Part shown: positions 55,456-64,000 of the stretch, one piece after another | Layout: each line of letters opens with the position of its first letter | How positions within the stretch are numbered: position 1 is the first letter of the stretch | Source of the DNA: Burkholderia ubonensis subsp. mesacidophila | Lineage (GTDB): Bacteria; Pseudomonadota; Gammaproteobacteria; Burkholderiales; Burkholderiaceae | Direction of reading: 5' to 3' | NCBI RefSeq assembly: GCF_002097715.1 | Contig: NZ_CP020737.1 | Coordinates: 2,294,001 to 2,358,000 of the forward strand | DNA length: 64,000 bases | Translations under genes and position numbers: made by a program | Notes under the pieces: generated by a model | Told to the model about the DNA's origin: nothing | Seen by the model: the letters and a program-made list of their open reading frames with translations, nothing else | The model's database searches: none

Positions 55456-55484
55456 ATTATATGGACCAACCTTGAACTTGTAAA
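55456..55484 (-). promoter_or_regulatory. Promoter of tRNA-Ala
   Basis: On the minus strand TTTACA (55479-55484) and a perfect TATAAT (55456-55461) are spaced by 17 bp, ending about 20 bp before the tRNA-Ala 5' end. It is one of the best promoters in the window, as expected for a stable-RNA gene. Confidence 0.82.
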
Positions 55485-55515
55485 TACCCTTTTTGCGATT
55501 CGAGCAAAATTTTTT

Positions 55516-55541
55516 GCGAAGCCGCCCACCGGCGGCTTCGC
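55516..55541 (-). terminator. Hairpin after gltX
   Basis: Eleven-base arms (55516-55526 and 55531-55541) around a 4-nt loop, 14 bp after the gltX stop. On the minus strand it is followed by AAAAAATTTTGC, so it is a probable terminator that separates gltX from the tRNA promoter immediately downstream. Outer CGAGCA/TGCTCG bases can pair too. Confidence 0.7.
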
Positions 55542-55554
55542 GAATGCTCGAACC

Positions 55555-56964
55555 TCAGGCCAGCGCGGCCTCGATGCGCGACACGACAGCGTCACGGCCG
55601 AACAGCATCAGCACCGCGTCGATCGACGGCGTATGCGTCGTACCCGCCACCAGCAGGCGCACGGGCATCGCGAGCTGCGGCATCTTCAGCTTGTGCGCGG
55701 CCAGCGCGGCCTTCAGCGCGGCCGAGATCGCCTCCTTGCTCCATTCGGCCGTCTTCAGCGCCGCCGCGAGTTCGGCCAGCGCCGGGCGCACCGCATCGGT
55801 CACGTGCTGCGCGAGCGCTTCGGCATCCGGCGCCGGCGCGCGGTAGAACATCGCCGCGCCTTCCGCGATTTCCTTGAGCGTCGACGCGCGATCCTTCATC
55901 AGGCCGATCACCGCGTCGAGGTCCGGGCCGCTCGCGAGCGCCGCGTCGTCGATGCCGAGCGCGTCGAAGAACGGCTTCGACAGCGCGGCGAGACGCGCGT
56001 TGTCCGCTTCCTTGATGTAGTGGTTGTTCAGCCAGTTCAGCTTGTTGTGGTCGTACTGCGCCGGCGACTTGCCGAGGTGCTCGAGGTCGAACCACTCGAC
56101 GAACTGCTCGCGCGAGAAGATCTCCGCATCGCCGTGCGACCAGCCGAGGCGCGCCAGGTAGTTCACGACCGCTTCCGGCAGATAGCCCGCGTCGCGGTAC
56201 GCCATCACGCTCATCGCGCCGTGACGCTTGCTCATCTTCTCGCCCTGCTCGTTGAGCACGGTCGGCAGGTGCGCGTACACCGGCACTTCGCCGCCGAGCG
56301 CGCGCAGGATGTTGATCTGGCGCGGCGTGTTGTTCACGTGGTCGTCGCCGCGGATCACATGCGTGATCCCCATGTCGAGGTCGTCGACCACCACGCAGAA
56401 GTTGTACATCGGCGTGCCGTCCGGACGCGCGATCACGAGATCGTCGAGCTCTTCGTTCGAGATCTCGACGCGGCCCTTCACGGCGTCGTCCCACGCGACG
56501 GTGCCCGTCAGCGGGTTGCGGAAACGCAGCACCGGCTTCACGCCCGCGGGCGGCTCGGGCAGCACCTTGCCCGGCTCCGGACGCCACGTGCCGTCATAAC
56601 GGGGCTTCAGGCCGGCTTCGCGCTGGCGCTCGCGCAACGCGTCGAGCTCCTCGGTCGACATGTAGCACGGGTACGCGAGGCCCTCTTCGAGCATCTTCGC
56701 GAGCACCTCGCGATAGCGGTCCATCCGCTGCATCTGGTAGAACGGGCCTTCGTCGAAATCGAGGTCGAGCCACTGCATCCCTTCGAGGATCGCGTCGACC
56801 GCTTCCGTCGACGACCGCTCGACGTCGGTATCCTCGATGCGCAGTACGAACGTACCTTTCATCTTGCGGGCGAACGCCCACGGATAGAGTGCGGAGCGGA
56901 TGTTGCCGAGGTGGATGAAGCCGGTGGGGCTCGGCGCGAAGCGGGTACGGACAGGACGGGTCAT
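55555..56964 (-). CDS. gltX: Glutamyl-tRNA synthetase
   Basis: A 469-residue class I synthetase. The HIGH-type site is [11 protein letters not shown] (His-Leu-Gly-Asn variant, normal for GluRS of this group), and the second signature is [10 protein letters not shown]. The ATP/tRNA-binding [10 protein letters not shown] and [15 protein letters not shown] are intact. It charges tRNA-Glu for translation and for haem synthesis through glutamyl-tRNA reductase. Three tRNA-Glu genes lie directly downstream on the same strand. The start at 56964 ([15 protein letters not shown]) is the family start; the frame continues upstream without similarity. Confidence 0.98.
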   Translation of the reverse strand: MTRPVRTRFAPSPTGFIHLGNIRSALYPWAFARKMKGTFVLRIEDTDVERSSTEAVDAILEGMQWLDLDFDEGPFYQMQRMDRYREVLAKMLEEGLAYPCYMSTEELDALRERQREAGLKPRYDGTWRPEPGKVLPEPPAGVKPVLRFRNPLTGTVAWDDAVKGRVEISNEELDDLVIARPDGTPMYNFCVVVDDLDMGITHVIRGDDHVNNTPRQINILRALGGEVPVYAHLPTVLNEQGEKMSKRHGAMSVMAYRDAGYLPEAVVNYLARLGWSHGDAEIFSREQFVEWFDLEHLGKSPAQYDHNKLNWLNNHYIKEADNARLAALSKPFFDALGIDDAALASGPDLDAVIGLMKDRASTLKEIAEGAAMFYRAPAPDAEALAQHVTDAVRPALAELAAALKTAEWSKEAISAALKAALAAHKLKMPQLAMPVRLLVAGTTHTPSIDAVLMLFGRDAVVSRIEAALA

Positions 56965-57215
56965 AAACGGTAACTCGAACGCCTGGGGCGCGTGAATGAT
57001 TCGACGCGGGGTCGGCAGCGGCTGCCCGAAGAGCAACGAGGCCGGCGACGCCCGGAACGGAAAAGAAGCCGAAATTATACCCGCGCCGGACTTCGCGCCA
57101 AGCGCGGCGCTTGCTTTATGATGTGCGCGCCGCGGCCGCCTTGCCGGCGCCGCACCGCCCCAACCTACCGACGCGGCGGGCCCGTTGCCCGCCGCCCGAC
57201 GCTGGAGAACCTTCG

Positions 57216-58139
57216 ATGTCGTCCCCTCGCCTGTCGCGCCGCCAGTTCACGATCGCGTGCGCTTCCGCCAGCCTTGCCGCCTGCACGTCGCTCGGCGGCA
57301 AGAGCCGCCCCGACAACGCCGCCACGGGCCAGCCGCACGACAAGCCGGTGAAGATCGCCATCGCGCTCGGCGGCGGCGCGGCGCGCGGCTTCGCGCACAT
57401 CGGCGTGCTGAAAGGCCTCGAGGCGCGCGGCATCCCGATCGAGATCGTCGCCGGCACGAGCGCCGGCTCGGTGGTCGGCGCCCTCTATGCGTCGGGCATG
57501 AACGCGCTGCAGCTCAACAAGCTCGCGCTCGAGATGGACCAGTCCGCGATCAGCGACTGGGCGCTGCCGTTCCGCTCGCGCGGCCTGCTGCAAGGCGTCG
57601 CGCTGCAGAACTTCATCAACAAGTCGCTGAACAACCGGCCGATCGAGAAGATGGCGAAGCCGCTCGGCGTCGTCGCGACGGATCTGCAGAACGGCCAGCC
57701 GATCCTGTTCCAGCAGGGCAACACGGGGCTCGCGGTGCGCGCATCGTGCAGCGTGCCGTCGGTGTTCGAGCCGGTGAAGATCGGCAACCGCGAGTATGTC
57801 GACGGCGGCCTCGTGAGCCCGGTGCCCGCGTCCTACGCGCGCAAGATGGGCGCGACCTTCGTGATCGCGGTCGACATCTCGTCGCGCCCGGACGGCGCGC
57901 CGACCGGCAACCCGATCGAGATGCTGCTGCAGACGTTCACGATCATGGGCCAGACGATCAAGACCTACGAGCTCGACAAGTACGCCGACGTCGTGATCCG
58001 CCCGAACCTCAACGCGATGGGCGGCAGCGACTTCAACCAGCGCAACGCGGCGATCCTCGCCGGTGAGGAAGCGGTCGCGCGCATCATGCCCGAGCTGCAG
58101 CGCAAGCTCGCGGCGGCGACCGCCGCGACTGCCGCATAA
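57216..58139 (+). CDS. Patatin-like phospholipase, predicted lipoprotein
   Basis: A 307-residue serine hydrolase. A twin-Arg-containing N-terminus leads to a hydrophobic stretch and a lipobox LAAC (Cys about residue 22), so it should be a lipid-anchored envelope protein. The patatin motifs are complete: oxyanion hole [10 protein letters not shown], nucleophile GTSAGS and catalytic Asp in DGG. It probably cleaves acyl esters of phospholipids; the substrate is unproven. It resembles the RssA group but with a lipoprotein leader. GGAG lies 8 nt before the ATG. Monocistronic. Confidence 0.88.
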   Translation: MSSPRLSRRQFTIACASASLAACTSLGGKSRPDNAATGQPHDKPVKIAIALGGGAARGFAHIGVLKGLEARGIPIEIVAGTSAGSVVGALYASGMNALQLNKLALEMDQSAISDWALPFRSRGLLQGVALQNFINKSLNNRPIEKMAKPLGVVATDLQNGQPILFQQGNTGLAVRASCSVPSVFEPVKIGNREYVDGGLVSPVPASYARKMGATFVIAVDISSRPDGAPTGNPIEMLLQTFTIMGQTIKTYELDKYADVVIRPNLNAMGGSDFNQRNAAILAGEEAVARIMPELQRKLAAATAATAA

Positions 58140-58172
58140 CGCAGCGCCGGGCTTCGACCGCCCCAAAAGCAA

Positions 58173-58205
58173 AAAACCCTGCCGCCTTTCGGGCGACAGG
58201 GTTTT
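58173..58205. terminator. Bidirectional terminator between patatin and NlpC/P60 genes
   Basis: A long stem (AAAACCCTG ... CAGGGTTTT with an inner GC part) between two convergent genes, with A and T runs at the ends that serve both directions. Confidence 0.88.
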
Positions 58206-58227
58206 CGATCCGGCTGTCGGGGAACGC

Positions 58228-58905
58228 TCAGTTGCTGCCGTTCGCCGCGTCGTCGCCGAGCGTCGCGCGCACGCGCTGGCGCAGATCGTCGGCCTTCATC
58301 GGAAACTGCGTCTCGATCCGGCGCGCGCCGTTGAAACGCTTTTCCCAGTAGGTGCTGTCGAGATCGTCGACGCGAATCGTGCTGCCCGTCGACGGCGAAT
58401 GCACGAACTTGTTGTCGCCGATGTAGATGCCGACGTGCGAGAACGTGCGGCGCATCGTATTGAAGAACACCAGATCGCCCGGCTTCAGCTCGCTCACGCG
58501 CACCTTCTCGCCGACCCGGCTCATCTCTTCCGCGCGGCGCGGCAGCGACATGCCGAGCGTGTCCTGGAACACGTAGCGCACGAAGCCGCTGCAGTCGAGC
58601 CCCGAATCCGGCGTGTTGCCGCCCCAGCGGTAGCGCACGCCGATCATGTTCAGCGCGCCGACGACGACGTCGCCCGCCTTGCCCGCCATGCCGGACAGGA
58701 ACGACTTCGCGCCGCCGGTCGACGACGATGCGTTGGCTTGGGTATTCTGGGTGGAAGCCGACCCGGATTGAGTCGAATTCGTGGCATTCTGATTAAAACT
58801 GCCGGCTTCGTCGGCGAACGCGCCGGAAGTTGCAGCGAACAGGACGCCGATAAACATCCCGGCGACGGCGCGCGCGCATGCCTGGGTCAGGGATCGGTGC
58901 TGCAT
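58228..58905 (-). CDS. NlpC/P60 family peptidoglycan hydrolase
   Basis: A 225-residue exported protein. The signal peptide (residues 1-31, ending AFA) is followed by a linker of Asn, Gln, Ser and Thr (about 36-66), then the NlpC/P60 cysteine peptidase domain. The catalytic Cys is in DSGLDCSGFVRYVF, the His in FSHVGIYIGD, and the third polar residue near FVHSPSTG. It should cut peptide bonds in peptidoglycan stems, in cell-wall turnover or separation. There is one catalytic domain and no binding repeat. A strong promoter lies upstream. Confidence 0.93.
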   Translation of the reverse strand: MQHRSLTQACARAVAGMFIGVLFAATSGAFADEAGSFNQNATNSTQSGSASTQNTQANASSSTGGAKSFLSGMAGKAGDVVVGALNMIGVRYRWGGNTPDSGLDCSGFVRYVFQDTLGMSLPRRAEEMSRVGEKVRVSELKPGDLVFFNTMRRTFSHVGIYIGDNKFVHSPSTGSTIRVDDLDSTYWEKRFNGARRIETQFPMKADDLRQRVRATLGDDAANGSN

Positions 58906-58957
58906 TGGTCGATGGATTGTGCTTAAAAATCAGCTGATTGGCGGAAAATTTCGGTCG

Positions 58958-58986
58958 ATACTAGCCAGCGCGTATCCGTTTGTCAA
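58958..58986 (-). promoter_or_regulatory. Promoter of the NlpC/P60 gene
   Basis: On the minus strand a perfect TTGACA (58981-58986) and TAGTAT (58958-58963) are 17 bp apart, about 50 bp before the start codon. This is a textbook sigma-70 promoter. It lies beyond the end of yejF, in a 128-bp AT-rich gap. Confidence 0.8.
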
Positions 58987-59033
58987 AACAAATTAAAAAA
59001 TACAATCGAGATAGTCAGACCATTGGTGCCTTA

Positions 59034-60662
59034 TCACGCTTTCCAGACCGCTTTCAACAGCTTTTGTGTGTAAGGATGTGACGGCTTTGTGAAGATGTCG
59101 GCGACGTCGCCGGACTCGACGATCGCCCCGCCCTGCATCACCGCGACACGGTGCGCCATCGCGCCGATCACCTCTAGGTCGTGGCTGATGAACACGTAAC
59201 CGAGGTTGTATTTCTGTTGCAAACTCGCGAGCAGCTTCAGCACCTGCTGCTGGATCGACACGTCGAGCGCCGACGTCGGCTCGTCGAGGATCAGGATGCG
59301 CGGCTCAAGCACGAGCGCGCGGGCGATCGCGATCCGCTGGCGCTGCCCGCCGGAGAACTCGTGCGGATAGCGATGCATCACCGTGCGGTCGAGGCCGACC
59401 TCGCGCAGCACCGCGAGCGACTTCGCGCGCCGCGCGTCGGCCGACAGGTCCGGGCGGTGCAGCTCGAGCCCCTCGCCGACGATCCGCTCGATCGTGTGGC
59501 GCGGCGACAGCGAACTGAAAGGATCCTGAAACACGACCTGCAGGTTCGAGCGCAGCGCGGCCTGCTCGCGGCCGCGATAGCTCGACAGCGCGCGCCCCTG
59601 GAATTCGATCTCGCCGTGCGCGGTCTTCTGCAGCCCGAGCAAGGCCATCGCGAGCGTCGACTTGCCCGAGCCGGACTCGCCGACCACGCCGAGCGTCTCG
59701 CCCTGCCGCACCGACACGGACACGTCCGACACCGCCGCCACCGGCGCGGACTTGAACCAGCCCGCGAGGCCCGGGCGCTTGCGCGCGAACTGCACGCTCA
59801 CGTGGCGCGCGTCGAGCAGCACCGGCGCGATCGGCATCACCGGCACGACCGCGCGCTGCGGCCGGCTGTTCAGCAGGCGCTGCGTATACGGATGCTCGGG
59901 CGCGGCGAAGACCCGCTCGACCGCCCCGCTCTCGACGAGCCGGCCCCGTTCCATCACTGCGACGCGCTCGGCGAAGTGCCGCACGAGGTTCAGGTCGTGC
60001 GTGATCATCAGGATCGCCATCCCGCGCTTTTCGGCTTCCTCGCGCTGCAGTTCCAGCAGCAGCTCGACGATCTGCGCGCGGATCGTCACGTCGAGCGCGG
60101 TGGTCGGCTCGTCGGCGAGCAGCAGGCGCGGCCGGCACGCGAGCGCCATCGCGATCATCGCGCGCTGCCGCTGGCCGCCCGACAGCTGGTGCGGATAGCT
60201 GTCGACGCGCCGCTCCGGCTCCGCGATGCCGGTGCGCGCGAGCAGTGCGATCGCGCGCCGACGGGCCTGCGCCGCCGGCACGCCGTCGTGCAGCTGGATC
60301 GTCTCGCCGATCTGCGCGCCGATCGTATACAGCGGGTTGAGCGCCGTCATCGGCTCCTGGAAGATCATCGCGATGTCGGAGCCGCGCAGCCCGCGCATCT
60401 CCCGCTCGCTGCGGGCCGCGAGGTCCTGGCCCGCGAAGCGGATCGTGCCGCCGACCTCGGCATCGCGCAACAGGCGCAGGATCGCCAGCGCGGTCACGCT
60501 CTTGCCCGACCCCGACTCGCCGACGAGCGCGACGCGCTCGCCGTGGCCAATCGCGAGCGTCACGTCGTCGACCGCGACGGTGTCGCCGAAGCGGACCTGC
60601 AGGCGCTCGAGCGACAGCAGCGGCTCGTCCTGCGACGGCGCCGATACGGTGGCGGCGCTCAT
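59034..60662 (-). CDS. yejF: Peptide ABC transporter ATPase YejF (two ATPase domains)
   Basis: A 542-residue fused ATPase. Each half has Walker A GESGSGKS, signature SGGQRQR and Walker B ending DEPT (about residues 48/174/194 and 330/445/465). The C-terminal extension typical of oligopeptide permease ATPases (PSHPYTQ and PEHPYTQ) follows both halves. It powers the YejAB(E) importer of peptides, known in enterobacteria to take up microcin C. The start at 60662 overlaps the yejE stop (ATGA). There is no obvious terminator before the NlpC/P60 promoter. Confidence 0.95.
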   Translation of the reverse strand: MSAATVSAPSQDEPLLSLERLQVRFGDTVAVDDVTLAIGHGERVALVGESGSGKSVTALAILRLLRDAEVGGTIRFAGQDLAARSEREMRGLRGSDIAMIFQEPMTALNPLYTIGAQIGETIQLHDGVPAAQARRRAIALLARTGIAEPERRVDSYPHQLSGGQRQRAMIAMALACRPRLLLADEPTTALDVTIRAQIVELLLELQREEAEKRGMAILMITHDLNLVRHFAERVAVMERGRLVESGAVERVFAAPEHPYTQRLLNSRPQRAVVPVMPIAPVLLDARHVSVQFARKRPGLAGWFKSAPVAAVSDVSVSVRQGETLGVVGESGSGKSTLAMALLGLQKTAHGEIEFQGRALSSYRGREQAALRSNLQVVFQDPFSSLSPRHTIERIVGEGLELHRPDLSADARRAKSLAVLREVGLDRTVMHRYPHEFSGGQRQRIAIARALVLEPRILILDEPTSALDVSIQQQVLKLLASLQQKYNLGYVFISHDLEVIGAMAHRVAVMQGGAIVESGDVADIFTKPSHPYTQKLLKAVWKA

Positions 60663-61756
60663 CGCTGGCCTCCCGCCGCCCGCACGGAATCGGCGATGCG
60701 CGTGTCGAGCGCGTTGCGCAGCGCGTCGCCCATGAAGGTCAGCAGCAGCAGCGTCGCGACCAGCACGCCGAACGTCGACAGCGAGATCCACCATGCATCG
60801 AGGTTGCCCTTGCCCTGCGCGAGCAGCTCGCCGAGGCTCGGCGTCGGCGGCGGCACGCCGAGCCCGAGGAAGTCGAGGCTCGTCAGCGCGAGGATCGCGC
60901 CGCTCATCCGGAACGGCAGGAACGTAATCACCGACGTCAGGCTGTTCGGCAGCACGTGGCGCCAGATGATCTGCCAGTTCGTGAGCCCCATCGCGCGCGC
61001 CGCGCGCACGTAGTCCTGCGTGCGGTTGCGCAGGAACTCGGCGCGCACGTAGTCGGCGAGCCCGATCCAGCCGAACAGCGACAGCAGAACGATCAGCAGC
61101 ACGAAGCTCGGCTCGAAGATCGACGCGAAGATGATCAGCAGGTACAGCTCGGGCAGCGAGCTCCAGATCTCGATCAGCCGCTGCCCGACGATGTCGACGC
61201 GGCCGCCGAAGAAGCCCTGCACCGCGCCCGCGGCTATGCCGAGGAGCGTGCCGATCAGCGTCAGCACCAGTCCGAATTCGACCGACACGCGAAACCCGTA
61301 GACGAGCCGGGCCAGCAGGTCGCGCCCCTGCGCGTCCGTGCCGAGCCAGTTCTCACGCGACGGCGGCGCGGGATTCGGCACGTTCGAGAAGTAGTTCAGC
61401 GTGTCGTAGTGGTAGCGGTTCGGCGGATAGACGACGAAATTGCCGGGCGCCTCGAGACGCTTGCGGACGTACGGATCGAGATAGTCGGCGGGCGTCGGGA
61501 AATCGCCCCCGAAGGTCGTCTCCGGATACGTGTTGAACATCGGGAAGTAATAGTGGCCGTCGTAGCGGACGACGAGCGGCTTGTCGTTCGACCACAGCGG
61601 CGCGGCGAGACTCGCGGCGAACGCGACGATGAAGATCACGAAGCTCCAGTAGCCGAGGCGCTGCTGCGTGAAGCGCCGCCACACGCGGCGCGCGGGCGAC
61701 GGCGACACGCGCGCGCGCGCGGCATCGAGGCGGGACGGAGCGGCAGCCTGGCTCAT
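60659..61756 (-). CDS. yejE: Peptide ABC transporter permease YejE
   Basis: A 365-residue inner-membrane permease. After an N-terminal helix (about residues 36-55) and a roughly 90-residue periplasmic segment (HYYFPMFNTYPETTFGGDFP), five further helices and the binding-protein-dependent transport loop (YVRAARAMGLTNWQIIWRHVLPN) follow. The NWLGTDAQGRDLLARLVYG block is typical of DppC/YejE. It overlaps yejF by 4 bp. The upstream gap to yejB is filled with repeats. Confidence 0.95.
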   Translation of the reverse strand: MSQAAAPSRLDAARARVSPSPARRVWRRFTQQRLGYWSFVIFIVAFAASLAAPLWSNDKPLVVRYDGHYYFPMFNTYPETTFGGDFPTPADYLDPYVRKRLEAPGNFVVYPPNRYHYDTLNYFSNVPNPAPPSRENWLGTDAQGRDLLARLVYGFRVSVEFGLVLTLIGTLLGIAAGAVQGFFGGRVDIVGQRLIEIWSSLPELYLLIIFASIFEPSFVLLIVLLSLFGWIGLADYVRAEFLRNRTQDYVRAARAMGLTNWQIIWRHVLPNSLTSVITFLPFRMSGAILALTSLDFLGLGVPPPTPSLGELLAQGKGNLDAWWISLSTFGVLVATLLLLTFMGDALRNALDTRIADSVRAAGGQR

Positions 61757-61816
61757 GCGCGCCCTCCGCGGGCGGCGGGGCGCACGCCGGCATCTTCATC
61801 GAAACGGTGCGGGCAC

Positions 61817-61990
61817 AGCGAGCGTGGGGGTCGTGCCAGCCTCCGCCGGGCCGCCCCCAGGAGGCTGGCCGCCCCCTCGGGGGGCAGCGAGCAAAGCGAG
61901 CGTGGGGGTCGTGCCGGCCTCCGCCGGGCCGCCCCTAGGAGGCTGGCCGCCCCCTCCGGGGGCAGCGAGCAAAGCGAGCGTGGGGGTCGT
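61817..61990. repeat. 78-bp tandem repeat between yejE and yejB
   Basis: About 2.2 copies of a 78-bp GC-rich unit beginning agcgagcgtgggggtcgt, at 61817, 61895 and 61973 (partial). Each full unit holds two nested inverted repeats: ccagcctcc/ggaggctgg and a gccccc/gggggc hairpin. Copies differ at a few bases. I recall related sequences between genes in Burkholderia, so this is likely one member of a dispersed family. It occupies most of the 240-bp intercistronic gap. Confidence 0.9.
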
Positions 61991-61996
61991 TGCATG

Positions 61997-63040
61997 TCAG
62001 CGCTCCAGGTTCTCGAATTGAATGCGCGGGTCGACCCACACGTAGCAGAGGTCGGAGATCAGCTTGGTCGCGAGGCCGATCAGCGTGAACAGGTACAGCG
62101 TGCCGAGCACGACCGGGTAGTCGCGGCGCACGACCGACTCGTACGACAGCAGCCCGAGTCCGTCGAGCGTGAACAGCGTCTCGATCAGCAGGCTGCCGGT
62201 GAAGAACGCGCCGATGAACGCGCCCGGAAAGCCGACGATGAGCGGCAGCATCGCGTTGCGGAACACGTGCTTCCACAGCACGCGGCGTTCGGACAGTCCC
62301 TTCGCGCGCGCAGTCAGCACGTACTGCCGGCGGATCTCGTCGAGGAACGCGTTCTTCGTGAGCATCGTGATGATCGCGAAGTTGCCGACGACCGACGCAG
62401 TGATCGGCAGCGCGATGTGCCACAGGTAGTCGAGCACCTTGCCGGCGATCGACAGCTGCGCGAAGCTGTCCGACGTGAGCCCGCGCAGCGGGAACAGCTG
62501 CCAGAACGAGCCGCCGCCGAACAGCACGAGCAGCAGCACGCCGAGCACGAAGCCGGGAATCGCATAGCCGACGAGCACGACGAGGCTCGTCGCGACGTCG
62601 AACGGCGAGCCGTTGCGCACGGCCTTCGCGATGCCGAGCGGCACCGAGATCAGGTAGGTGAGGAAAAACGTCCACAAGCCGATGCTGATCGACACCGGCA
62701 GCTTCTGCACGATCAGCGACCACACGCTCTGGTGGCGGAAGTAGCTGTCGCCGAGATCGAAGCGCGCGAAGTGCTTGAGCATCAGCACGTAGCGCTCGAG
62801 CGGCGGCTTGTCGAAGCCGTACAGCACCTTCAGCTGCGCGACCTGCTGCGGATCGACGCCGGTACGCGCGCGCATCCCGAACGGCGCCGCGCCCTGCTCC
62901 GTCGCGCCCTTGCGCAGTTCCTGCACGGCCTGCTCGACCGGGCCGCCCGGCACGAACTGGATCACGACGAACGTGAGCGTCAGCACGCCGACGAGCGTCG
63001 GGATCATCAACAGCAGGCGTTTGAGGATGTAGCTCCACAT
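61997..63040 (-). CDS. yejB: Peptide ABC transporter permease YejB
   Basis: A 347-residue permease with about six membrane helices. The N-terminal MWSYILKRLLLMIPTLVGVL is typical of DppB/YejB, and the C-terminal transport loop RAKGLSERRVLWKHVFRNA is intact. A charged insert (residues 40-75) between helices 1 and 2 is a YejB feature. It pairs with YejE in the membrane. Downstream of its stop lies the 78-bp repeat array, so yejE and yejF expression may be lowered relative to yejA and yejB. Confidence 0.95.
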   Translation of the reverse strand: MWSYILKRLLLMIPTLVGVLTLTFVVIQFVPGGPVEQAVQELRKGATEQGAAPFGMRARTGVDPQQVAQLKVLYGFDKPPLERYVLMLKHFARFDLGDSYFRHQSVWSLIVQKLPVSISIGLWTFFLTYLISVPLGIAKAVRNGSPFDVATSLVVLVGYAIPGFVLGVLLLVLFGGGSFWQLFPLRGLTSDSFAQLSIAGKVLDYLWHIALPITASVVGNFAIITMLTKNAFLDEIRRQYVLTARAKGLSERRVLWKHVFRNAMLPLIVGFPGAFIGAFFTGSLLIETLFTLDGLGLLSYESVVRRDYPVVLGTLYLFTLIGLATKLISDLCYVWVDPRIQFENLER

Positions 63041-63092
63041 AAGCGTCGACTCGCGATCGATTGAACGGTTGGGACGGCGGGGCGCGCGGCGC

Positions 63093-64000
63093 TCAGCTGC
63101 CCGGCTTGACCCACCAGGTCGACACGACCCAGCTCTCCGCCGAATAGTACAGCGGCAGCGTCTGCGGATAGCCGAGCGTGCGCTTGTACGCGACCCGGTG
63201 CGTCGTGCTGTACCACTGCGGGACCGCGTAGTAGCCGTGCATCAGCACGCGGTCGAGCGCACGCGTCGCATCGACCAGCTGCTCGCGGGTCTGCGCGGCG
63301 TCGAGCGCCTTCAGCAGCGCGTCGACGGCCGGCGACTTGAGCCCGATGACGTTGTCCGACCCCGGCTGGTCCGCGAACTTGCTGCTGTAGCGCGAAAACT
63401 GCTCGGCGCCCGGCACCTGCACCCCGAGGTAGCGGATCGTCGTCATGTCGTAGTCGAATGCGTCGAGGCGTTTCTGCAGCAGCGCGTAGTCGGCGGTGCG
63501 GAACTTCACGGTGATGCCGAGCTTCGCGAGATTGCGCTGGTACGCGATCACGACCGGCTCGAATGCGGAACCCGCATCGTCGAGGATCTCGAACGTAAAC
63601 GGCTCGCCCTGCGCGTTGCGCAACGCGCCGTCACGATACGTCCAGCCAGCCTGCGCGAGCAGCGCGCGCGCCTTCAGCAGGTTCGCGCGCAGCGAGCCGG
63701 GCGGATTCGTGTTCGGCTGCGCGACCATCGGGCCGAACACCGCCGGGTCGAGCTGCGCGCGCAGCGGGTCGAGCAGCGCGAGCTCGCCCGGCCCCGGCAT
63801 GCCGGTCGCCTGCAGGTCGGTGTCGGCAAAGTAGCTGTCGAGGCGCGTGTAGCCGCCGTAGAACAGCTGGCGGTTCAGCCATTCGAAGTCGAGCGCGAGG
63901 TCGAGCGCCTGGCGCACCCGCACGTCGCGGAACAGCGGCCGGCGCAGGTTCATCATGAAGCCCTGCATGCCCGCGCCGTTGTGCTGCCGGAACTCGCGCT
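63093..64000 (-). CDS. yejA: Peptide ABC transporter substrate-binding protein YejA, N-terminus outside window
   Basis: The last 302 codons of a family 5 extracellular solute-binding protein; the frame is open to the right edge. The stretch RRPLFRDVRVRQALDLALDF followed by YGGYTRLDSYFA matches YejA/oligopeptide-binding proteins. The N-terminal half and the signal peptide are not in the window. It lies 52 bp upstream of yejB, giving the order yejA-yejB-yejE-yejF. The product would deliver peptides from the periplasm to the permease. Confidence 0.94.
   Translation of the reverse strand, partial: REFRQHNGAGMQGFMMNLRRPLFRDVRVRQALDLALDFEWLNRQLFYGGYTRLDSYFADTDLQATGMPGPGELALLDPLRAQLDPAVFGPMVAQPNTNPPGSLRANLLKARALLAQAGWTYRDGALRNAQGEPFTFEILDDAGSAFEPVVIAYQRNLAKLGITVKFRTADYALLQKRLDAFDYDMTTIRYLGVQVPGAEQFSRYSSKFADQPGSDNVIGLKSPAVDALLKALDAAQTREQLVDATRALDRVLMHGYYAVPQWYSTTHRVAYKRTLGYPQTLPLYYSAESWVVSTWWVKPGS

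Overview
The window is a GC-rich (about two-thirds G+C by eye) bacterial chromosome segment. Gene order and protein sequences point to the genus Burkholderia, most likely the B. cepacia complex; this is inferred from recognised families and synteny, not from a database search. Almost all of it is densely packed housekeeping DNA. No phage, insertion sequence, CRISPR array, rRNA operon or defence island was seen.

Layout. (1) 1-11081, minus strand: the envelope and translation cluster rpsB-tsf-pyrH-frr-uppS-cdsA-dxr-rseP-bamA-ompH(skp)-lpxD, ending inside lpxD at the left edge. It covers ribosome assembly, isoprenoid and phospholipid precursors, outer-membrane protein assembly and the start of lipid A synthesis. 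(2) 11454-16741, plus strand: map, glnD and an RluF-like pseudouridine synthase with a long repetitive N-terminal tail. (3) 16844-25584, minus strand: def-ligA (overlapping), zipA, smc and an EamA-type exporter, covering protein maturation, DNA ligation, division and chromosome organisation. (4) 25748-31911, plus strand: dapC-dapD-(ArsC-like)-dapE-prmB, the lysine/diaminopimelate branch, then cardiolipin synthase. (5) 31948-45505: glutathione peroxidase, an ABC-F protein, a small orphan gene, radA, alr, lplT, thiD, the tightly overlapping operon tsaB-rimI-udg-DUF1853, an acyl-CoA-binding protein and an RhlE-type DEAD-box helicase with a long leader. (6) 45892-54048: the glyoxylate-bypass genes aceA and aceB, separated by a universal stress protein, a LysR regulator and a haloacid-dehalogenase-type hydrolase, followed by a GGCT-like protein, rraA, an AraC regulator and a GNAT acetyltransferase. 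(7) 54133-56964: a tRNA array transcribed leftward as Ala-(Glu-Asp)x3 and lying downstream of gltX, whose product charges tRNA-Glu. It ends in a duplicated tRNA-Asp 3' end joined to a heavily palindromic element. (8) 57216-64000: a patatin-like lipoprotein, an NlpC/P60 hydrolase, and a yejABEF-type peptide ABC transporter operon interrupted by a 78-bp tandem repeat and cut by the right edge inside yejA.

No convincing new multi-gene system was found. The least explained items are the structured tRNA-Asp-derived element at 54180-54426, the DUF1853 protein coupled to a family 4 uracil-DNA glycosylase, the repeat tail on the pseudouridine synthase, the inverted repeats in the AT-rich aceA upstream region, and the repeat array inside the yej operon. 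Several promoters were read by eye; the strongest are those of the tRNA-Ala gene, the tRNA-Glu/Asp array, the NlpC/P60 gene and rpsB.
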